A stretch of DNA of 64,000 nt from Neostapfia colusana (Eukaryota; Streptophyta; Magnoliopsida; Poales; Poaceae): assembly GCA_030760725.1 (NCBI GenBank), contig JASWHV010000017.1, forward strand, positions 11,324,959 through 11,388,958, written 5' to 3'. Shown in pieces: positions 57,625 to 64,000 of the stretch (the stretch's first letter is position 1; every line of letters begins with the position of its first letter). Both the position numbers and the translations under genes were made by a program. The notes below the pieces were generated by a model. That model did not search any database and had not been told where the DNA came from. It saw only the letters and a list, made by a program, of their open reading frames with translations.

Positions 57625-58467
57625 TCAAGTGGAAGTCTCACTCTCTTTCTTCTTCTTATCCTCCAAGTATTTCTTGGAGTTCCTATACCAATGCCCCTTA
57701 GCATGATATTGAAAGCATTCATCATTAGGAGAAGGGTCTGATTTACTCTTTGGCTTTGAGCTTGAAGGCTCATTGGGAACCTTTTCCTTGCCTTTAGGAT
57801 GCGTCACACGCTTTCTCTTTTTATTCTCCTTTTGAACCATCATCACATGAGTGGTGTTTTTCTTAATGCTTTCCTCGGCTGTTTTAAGCATCCCATGCAA
57901 TTCAGCCAACGTTTTCTCAATGTCATTCATTTGATAATTCAATATAAATTGCTCATAGCTCGGTGGGAGTGATTGGAGAATAACGTCAATAGCCAGGTCA
58001 TTCTTGAGTTCAGAACCAAGTTTATCCAAAGTCTCAATGTAACCAATCATCTTGATTACATGTGGACTGACCGAGCTACCTTCTGCCAGCTTGCATGAGA
58101 ACAAGGACTTTGAGATGTTGTAACTCTCAGCCCTTGCTTGGTTCTCAAACATTCCACGTAGTCACTGAATCATAGAATAAGCATCTGTATGCTCATACTG
58201 TTTCTGTAGATCAGGGGTCATTGTGGCAAGCATGAGGCAACTTGTATTAAGTGCATCATCGCAGTGCTTCTCATAAGTCCTGCGAGTTGCGACATTTGCA
58301 TCATCGGGGAGGTCATTAGGGTATGGTTGCTCAAGAACATACTCAGTTTTCTCTTGCCTGAGAATAATTCTCAGGTTGCGGTACCAATCAATAAAGTTAG
58401 CTCTATTAAGTTTTTCTTTCTCAAGCACAGATCGCAAATTGAAACTGGAATTGTTACTAGCAGACAT
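57625..58467 (-). pseudogene. Copia gag remnant
   Basis: Starts MSASNNSSFNLRSVLEKEKL and contains NFIDWYRNLRIILRQEKTEY, then a stop near 58163. It continues AESYNISKSLFSCKLAEGSS, LGSELKNDLAIDVILQSLPP and HGMLKTAEESIKK, as in copia gag. The zinc knuckle reads CFQYHAKGHWYRNSKKYL; the second and third Cys are replaced (Tyr and Ser positions), so it cannot bind zinc. Confidence 0.88.
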
Positions 58468-59299
58468 GATCTACAATAAATATGCAAGGTTTTAGCACTA
58501 TGTTATGTACCAATCTTTTATTAACAGTTTAATAAAAAATAACACCTCGTCCTCCCTCTAACGACATATAGTGGTCCAAGATCCATATTCACTAATTTCT
58601 AGTGAGCTTTGGCTTCACTGATAGAAAATTAGTGACATAGGTAAACAACCATTGTTAATCATATCTCTATATGATTCTTGTTTGTTGGGTGGCATTCAAT
58701 GTCCCGGCTCCCAACGCTATGCCATAAACCCAAAACCGTTTTGATAGCTTTATTAAGTAAACCAATACTATGTATTTAAATGTCCAACATTCACCCTATT
58801 CATTATGATAGAGGACGGTATTTTATTTTGGCAAACCTACCATACAACGATCAAAACAACATAGGTGCATCTATAGGTAAACGGCATCAAATACTCAATT
58901 TTTCCGAGGGAAACTATTTTATCATGACAAAACATCCACCATATAAAAAGCATAAAAAGAATAGTAAAATATCACAGGCATACGATCATATCATATCTGT
59001 GAATAGTATGGCCTTTAGGATCATAGTAGTCTCCATCATCAAGGTTCCATCATGATCTACACCGACATGTCTCTCTTCTTATGGTGATCACCATCGCCAT
59101 CATACTTGAGGTTTCTCAATGAATATAAAAGAAACTGATACATCTAATAGTTATCAAATAAAATTACATGAGAGATCAGGCATCACAGGGCGACACGCAG
59201 GTCGTTATACAATTATGTGATAACCTCAACCCGGTTGTGTTAAATTTGCAACACGCAGGCTACACAAATTTTACACACAGATCATCACATCACATTTAG
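58468..59299 (-). other. Copia leader or untranslated region
   Basis: This lies between the gag start and the probable LTR. I could not find a clear tRNA-complementary primer binding site, so the LTR inner boundary is unknown. No coding sequence. Confidence 0.5.
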
Positions 59300-59625
59300 G
59301 TCATATGATTCATATCATTCCCTGCAAAAATAAGTTAAGCGTAGAACGATTTCTATCGCGAAATAACTTAATGATGTCACTATAGCAGACAACAACGGCG
59401 GTCCCACGCGCGCGACATGGGTTTCGGCGTGTGGCCTGTGAGGGGCGGCGGCTAGGGCTGTTACGTGATGGAGTAATCTGCCCCTAACCCTACCCCTTAT
59501 ATTTATAGGCGCGCTAATAGACTTTTAGGTTACAATCCTATTGGTACCCTAATTTCTTATTGATCAAATATCCATCAAAACTTTATCCGAATTGTTATGA
59601 TTGTCTCTTAAATATATCACCAACA
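59300..59625 (-). repeat. Probable 5' LTR of the truncated copia element
   Basis: On the minus strand it starts TGTTGGTGATATATTT at 59625 and carries a TATA box (TATAAATATAAGG, plus-strand 59496-59508) about 117 bp in. The start is well placed; the inner end near 59300 is a guess. Confidence 0.6.
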
Positions 59626-59896
59626 CTGCTCTACTACATCCGTTTTCTGCTTTCGTTTCTGATATTCTTATGCCCTGTTTGTTCTGCTTAATAATTGATT
59701 ACCAACCGTTCTGCTTCTTGAGTTGTCGACGATTTGGTATGCACAAAGCAACGCTAGTGATTCTGTGTGTCAGGATTCAATTACTTCAATCTAATCAATG
59801 ATTAAAACAGTCGAAGCCTTGTGTTTAGCCAGGAAATCGATCTTGTGTTTAAGCGCCAAGCTAACGTCTCCTAATGTTACGGATGTGCAGGTGCTA
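59626..59896 (+). other. 5' UTR intron of the downstream small gene
   Basis: T-rich intron-like sequence ending with a good acceptor (GGATGTGCAG at 59881-59890), followed by GTGCTA and the ATG. The upstream non-coding exon and promoter are not recognised; the copia element begins right beside it. Confidence 0.5.
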
Positions 59897-60208
59897 ATGG
59901 CGTCCAACTACGTGGACACCGCGGCGGAGGACGGCAGGTTCCACTGTCACGGGCACAGCACGACGCCCACCGGCGCGGCGGCGGCGTCGCCCAAGACGGT
60001 GCGGAGGAGATGGTCGCCCGCGTCGTCCGGCCGCAGCCACGGCCACGGCCACGGAGCCCCCACGTGCGTCTGTTCGCCGGCTAGTCACGCCGGGTCCTTC
60101 AAGTGCCGTCTCCACCGCACCAGCTCCTCCCACGGTCACGGCCACCCGTCGACCCCTCCGTCGCCGGCCACCGCCCCGCCGTCGTCCTCCCGCACCGTTG
60201 CGGCGTAG
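59897..60208 (+). CDS. Small Ser/His-rich plant protein with conserved CVCSP..H.GSFKC.LH motif
   Basis: A 103-residue frame. It reads MASNYVDTAAEDGRFHCHGH, a basic/Ser-rich middle (KTVRRRWSPASSGRSHGHGH), then CVCSPASHAGSFKCRLHRTS and a Pro/Ser-rich tail. The Cys/His block matches a small plant family annotated as serine-rich protein-related, of unknown function. HGHGH runs suggest metal binding, but that is inference. The ATG was chosen as the first in frame after the splice acceptor at 59890. An upstream in-frame ATG at 59798 would lie in the presumed intron. GC content is high, as in many grass genes. No signal peptide or membrane segment is evident. Confidence 0.82.
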   Translation: MASNYVDTAAEDGRFHCHGHSTTPTGAAAASPKTVRRRWSPASSGRSHGHGHGAPTCVCSPASHAGSFKCRLHRTSSSHGHGHPSTPPSPATAPPSSSRTVAA

Positions 60209-60600
60209 TAACGCGACGCGGCGCGAGCACCGATCTCTCGGGATAAGAAATGCAAGCCAAACAGGAAGAGTGGAGGAAAGATTAGGGGAAAAGAAAGCGT
60301 AAACACGTGTCACGACCCACAAGAGCGGGAGCTTATTTAATCTGTTCCTCCCTTGATGTTGATGTCATCGTAAAAAATCAACGTTTCCTTTTTTTTCTCT
60401 CTTCGTGTCTCTTTGTTGGGATCCATCTCGTCTGCCTCGGATGTCCTTCTCTCCATCGGGGGAAACTTCCTTGCTTGTAATAGGCATCCCGAAACTCCAT
60501 GCCTCTTGCAACGGCTGTGTTCTTGATATGTTGACTACTTGATTACTTGTTCTTCATCTGGAAAACGTCTCTGCAATAGCGAAACGACAGCAAACAAAAA
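60209..60600 (+). other. Probable 3' UTR of the small gene
   Basis: Sequence after the stop falls in GC content and includes a T-rich run near 60390. No clear polyadenylation signal was chosen. Confidence 0.4.
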
Positions 60601-60969
60601 GTCAGTTGACATTGACTTTCTGGAAAATTTCTTCTCACCGACAAAGTATCTTTGTTACCTAACAAAGATAAGCTGACGTGATTTCAGTTTCATTTCACCG
60701 AAGCATGTAAATCTCATCTTGGTGAAGTGTTACCGACTTGCAAGAATAATAGGCCCCACTTCAGTAGAACCCGTTACACGGAAAACCTTCGATCTGATGT
60801 GTTTCCCGCCTCGCAATAACCTTGATGCGTTCAGGATTCAGAGATGCAGTAGCCTTGTTTTAGTGACGACAAATAGCGACATTTCTAACAGAAGCATGTT
60901 CAAGTACCAAGTAGCCCAAACAGCAAACCGAAATACTCGCATCTGCAGACTCCATGTTACATGCTAATA

Positions 60970-61029
60970 CTCTCTCCGTTTCAAATTATTTTGAACTAAC
61001 CAGCATTAAATAATTCGAAACGGAGGACG
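60970..61029. mobile_element. Stowaway-like MITE (60 bp)
   Basis: TA at 60968-60969 and 61030-61031. The ends CTCTCCGTTTCAAATTATTT and TAATTCGAAACGGAGGAC pair as an inverted repeat. Short and almost wholly palindromic. Confidence 0.75.
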
Positions 61030-61288
61030 TACGTGGTAGCAGAGCGCTTCAGGTTCAACCTGCCTGTGTTTCAGGCCTGAGCAGTACTAGTGGCTAACGG
61101 AAAACACTCCATGAATTCAAGCTGGTATAACCACTTGCTGTTGATAATTTTGTGGAGAGGCGAACCACGCCATCTCCCTTCCTCTGGTCTCCGTTATGTA
61201 GATGTTTCTGTACATGCAAAGCTCACAAGCTCCTACTTTACATAACATGCGCAATGTTCATTCTGCCATTTCAGTGTTTCAGTTGCAC

Positions 61289-61333
<45 letters not shown>

Positions 61334-62751
61334 AGGTAATAAGTTACTCGTGTATGAGAGTATGCCGTATGCGTGGTGATCTTCGTTGGAGCCGTCCTCG
61401 AAGACGGCTCTGCAACACTTCTTTGCCCGCCAAACCATGGAGTCGTCCCGGGAAACCGAAGGAACATGGAGCCAATGCGATCTCATCTGTGCGTTGCAGA
61501 AGATGATACGGCGCCGACACAGGTCACTGGGATGATCTGTAGTTGTTTGTTGCTGGAACCAAATCCCGCTCTCTCGTGATACACATACTTTTTCCCCTCC
61601 CCATCAGAAGGGAAAATGAGAGGAGGGGGCGTTGGGGCCGTGCTGCACCTGCACCAGGAGGATGCGATGACAGTATCATGTTCAGGTTCTGCGTGAGGAT
61701 AGATTACTCGAGACAAGGGTTTGCGCCTGCTTTAGCGTTTCCGTCCTGAAACGAGGGTTTGATCTTGTGTGGCGGAGTCGTATCATTCCGTACAATTCCT
61801 TTCCAGTATATATGATGTCTCTGTTTTTTGTTTAACACGATGAACGATAGTACCATCTCTTTTTCTCTGAAGAAACGTGCAGGTCATCACCAGAAACAGA
61901 CGTCCCTTCGCAGACGATGCTCGGTTCATTCCAAAGCTCCTACCTGCCCTGTCGATATTCAGATTGCGCTTCTTGAAGGATCAAACCTTCAAACAACCCG
62001 GACTCCTAGTGAATCACGGTGTTCCTTTTGTGCTGAACGATCAATGCGCAACGCAGGGAGTTCTCAAATATTCAGACTTTGTGTATCAGTTGTCATAATA
62101 TTAGGTGTTGACGTTAATCTGGCGCCTGCGGAATGCAGCCCGCTAATTTAGTAGAACCCAGACTTCAGAGATGCAGATGTCCTTTTCAGAAAAAGAGATG
62201 CAGATGTGGGTGTGGTCTTGGATCCTGGGCCTCTTTCTCGGCTGGTAGTACTGCAGGCAAGACTTCATCTTTTTCTCACTCTTCTTAAGAATTACTAGTT
62301 CACATTGATCGAGGTCGGTGGTGTTTTGTTGTCTAACTCATGCTGATCGTGTCTACGTGTGACCAGATCCGTCTGGGGCTGTCTCGTGGTCGTGGCACTG
62401 GTGCATCCTGTCATGCTCATGCAACCATCCATTCATGGCTACATGTCTGGAGCTGGAAGGGACACCGACCAAGTTGGCCGCGGCTGTGCATCTCATCTTT
62501 GGGGCAAGCCTGAACGAAAATGATCGGTCCATACAAGCTAGCTAGTACAGAGAAAAAGAGATACGCAGATCATGAACTGCTACTTTAGATGGTATCAATG
62601 CACCATTTCACATCGGTAGGGATAAGATTCCTGATTCTTGCATTGTCCTCAAAATAATTCACGCGTTCATGCGTGTGTCTTCTCCTCCGGGGCCACTCGA
62701 TCTCTACGAAACCCAGTGATCTTACTCTTTAGAATTGGATAACTAAAAGTA
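61030..62751. other. Anonymous DNA with scattered short frames
   Basis: No gene can be supported. A (TC)n run lies at 61292-61329. A short phrase LLVYESMP at about 61345 recalls protein-kinase hinge sequence but is far too short to call. An open frame at 61877-62098 after a possible splice acceptor shows no family resemblance. Confidence 0.4.
61292..61329. repeat. (TC)n microsatellite
   Basis: About 19 TC units in an uninterrupted run. Confidence 0.97.
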
Positions 62752-62823
62752 TTGCATCTGTTTCCTAATATTTGATGTCGACTGAACAGTCTCTACAACT
62801 CAAATACTAGAAGACGGAGGGTG
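62752..62823. mobile_element. Stowaway-like MITE (72 bp)
   Basis: TA at 62750-62751 and 62824-62825. The right end CTAGAAGACGGAGGGTG pairs loosely with the left end TTGCATCTGTTTCCTAATAT, and inner AATATTTGATG faces CAAATACT. More diverged than the others. Confidence 0.55.
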
Positions 62824-63094
62824 TATCTCATATTTAACGGGCCCCTAAAATTCGGCAACTGAGATTAGCCGTCTCTTCAGCGCTCCAATGGACAAGTGTC
62901 GTGCGACAGAACGAGATGGTGGAAGAAAACAAGATTATCGTTAGGACCCCACTCGCCCCCCTTGCAGTGTACCATTTTGGCACAGTAACACCATGTTCGT
63001 CAGCTTGCCTGAATGATCATGAGCAACAGTAGTTGTTTGGTAAGATCTTCGGTGGCTGTGTATAATCCTCTCCCGTGACGTCACTTGTATTATA
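62824..63094. other. Spacer, nothing recognised
   Basis: No gene or repeat signal. Confidence 0.5.
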
Positions 63095-63175
63095 GCACCC
63101 CTGCGTTTCAAAACAAATAACGTTGCTTAGTCCAAAACTAAGCTAACCAGTTTTATTTATTTTGAAACGGATGAG
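63095..63175. mobile_element. Stowaway-like MITE (81 bp)
   Basis: TA at 63093-63094 and 63176-63177. Inverted ends CCCTGCGTTTCAAAACAAAT and ATTTATTTTGAAACGGATG, with a TTAGTCCAAAACTAAGCTAA centre. Confidence 0.75.
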
Positions 63176-63177
63176 TA

Positions 63178-64000
63178 AGAGAAAACTATATGTTCCAATG
63201 GAAATAGAGAATTTGCTCTTGGCGAGACATGATCGACGCGTCTGGCCGTCTAGCACCGTTAGTATCTTATACTAGAAAAAAAAATCTAGAGACTTTTTTG
63301 TGAAGGTCGTACAAGCTGCGTGTAATGACGCGCAGCACATGTCCTTGTGCTTCGTTCGTTCACGAGATATTTACGGGCACCTCTCTTTCCCCTGGAAGCA
63401 AGAGACAGACAGGAAGATGCTGCTCATCCAGAGACCAGAGGCCAGCTGAAGGCCCTGCCGTTGTCTTCTTCGTCTTCCACCCGCGCGCGCGTGCCCCGGC
63501 CTTCTGCACCATCAGATCGGTCGTTGACCTTTGGCGGATCGAGCAGCCGCGCGCAGGTCCTCCGGTCTCCGTCAGCTGCCATCACCACCCGATCCAATTA
63601 ATGTATGGTAACCATGAAGCGACGCGGGAATCTGAGAGGTTTGCCCGATCTCGCCTTCTACAAGGCCCGCGCCGTGCAGAGCCGGCCGGTTCCTCCCGCT
63701 GCTAGTCAACGGCGGGGTGCTCCGCCGCGTCCTTCTTTAGAAAACGTCGAGGTAGAGGTAAGCTAGCTAGCCCGGACGGATCGATCAAGAGCTGGAGTTC
63801 TCGTGTGCGTGGACGTACGGAAACGTGCACGCTCACACGTATCATCAGGAGCTGAGCTGGCCGGCGAGGTCGTGCACTGAACTTCACTTCTGGAGCTTCC
63901 GTGCTCCGGGTTTAGGATCGATCCCTGGCCGAAGACGGTGATGTTAGGCCCAGACTCGCTTGGGGTCAAGGCTAAGAACATCTAATCGGTGGAGCTGATG
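63178..64000. other. Right edge, nothing recognised
   Basis: Short open frames on both strands (for example 63325-63705) show no family resemblance. The stretch may hold the upstream region of a gene beyond the window. Confidence 0.4.

Larger units (their letters stand above)
55205..59625 (-). mobile_element. Truncated Ty1/copia element
   Basis: On the minus strand the order is 5' LTR (near 59625), gag, protease, integrase, RT and a partial RNase H that stops at about 55205. No 3' LTR follows; gypsy integrase comes instead. Frames are broken throughout and an internal deletion removes much of RT. Confidence 0.87.

Noticed and set aside
61337..61375. Phrase NKLLVYESMP recalling the hinge of receptor-like kinases
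   Set aside because: Only about ten residues, next to a microsatellite and followed by a stop. No other kinase motif is nearby.
61877..62098. 73-codon frame after a possible splice acceptor
   Set aside because: No recognisable family and no second exon.
1..64000. CRISPR arrays, bacterial operons or phage genes
   Set aside because: None present. The tandem repeats found are LTR subrepeats, microsatellites or a two-copy duplication, and gene structure is eukaryotic.

Overview
This is a plant nuclear window, most likely from a grass. It has spliced genes with a GC-rich first exon, short Stowaway-like MITEs with TA target duplications, and several classes of LTR retrotransposon typical of Poaceae, including a Tat-type element with an antisense coiled-coil gene. 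I cannot name the species from sequence alone. Roughly two thirds of the 64 kb is transposon-derived, by summing the element spans. No CRISPR array, tRNA or rRNA gene was seen.

Layout. (1) 864-3405, plus: most of a heparan-alpha-glucosaminide N-acetyltransferase-like membrane gene, whose first exon is not in view. (2) 3635-15994, plus: a complete-ended Ty3/gypsy chromovirus-type element (Tekay-like) with ~3.8-3.9 kb LTRs, AGTGC target duplications, almost no gag, and a pol broken by stops. (3) 16130-21891, plus: a Ty1/copia element with TACCC duplications and decayed gag-pol. (4) 23460-24708: a possible non-autonomous DNA transposon carrying a broken 5' piece of a BAHD acyltransferase gene. 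(5) 25173-29825, minus: an apparently intact 18-exon acetyl-CoA synthetase gene (738 codons), the best-supported host gene. (6) 31.3-31.9 kb: a 36-bp tandem duplication and a 109-bp foldback. (7) About 32200-34985, minus: a 5'-truncated LINE. (8) 36101-55186: a nested pile. A minus-strand gypsy LTR is apparently interrupted by a second minus-strand Tekay-like LTR, which is itself split by a 10.1-kb Tat-type element (40475-50567, GTTAC duplications). The Tat-type element has equal-length 1,099-bp LTRs, a ruined sense pol and a well-preserved spliced antisense gene. (9) About 55200-59625, minus: a truncated copia element fused to the gypsy integrase remnant. (10) 59897-60208, plus: a small His/Ser-rich gene with a conserved Cys motif. 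(11) 60.3-64 kb: mostly anonymous DNA with MITEs and a TC microsatellite.

How the parts relate. The three host genes are small islands. They encode a membrane acetyltransferase-like protein, a plastid acetyl-CoA synthetase that activates acetate for fatty-acid synthesis, and a protein of unknown function. Nothing suggests they act together as a cluster. Retroelements abut two of them: the first gypsy element begins about 230 bp after the acetyltransferase stop codon, and the copia remnant ends about 270 bp before the small gene's ATG. The most unusual object is the Tat-type element. Its LTRs look young but its pol is unusable, its antisense two-exon gene stays open, and its LTR carries 111-bp repeats with G-box cores.
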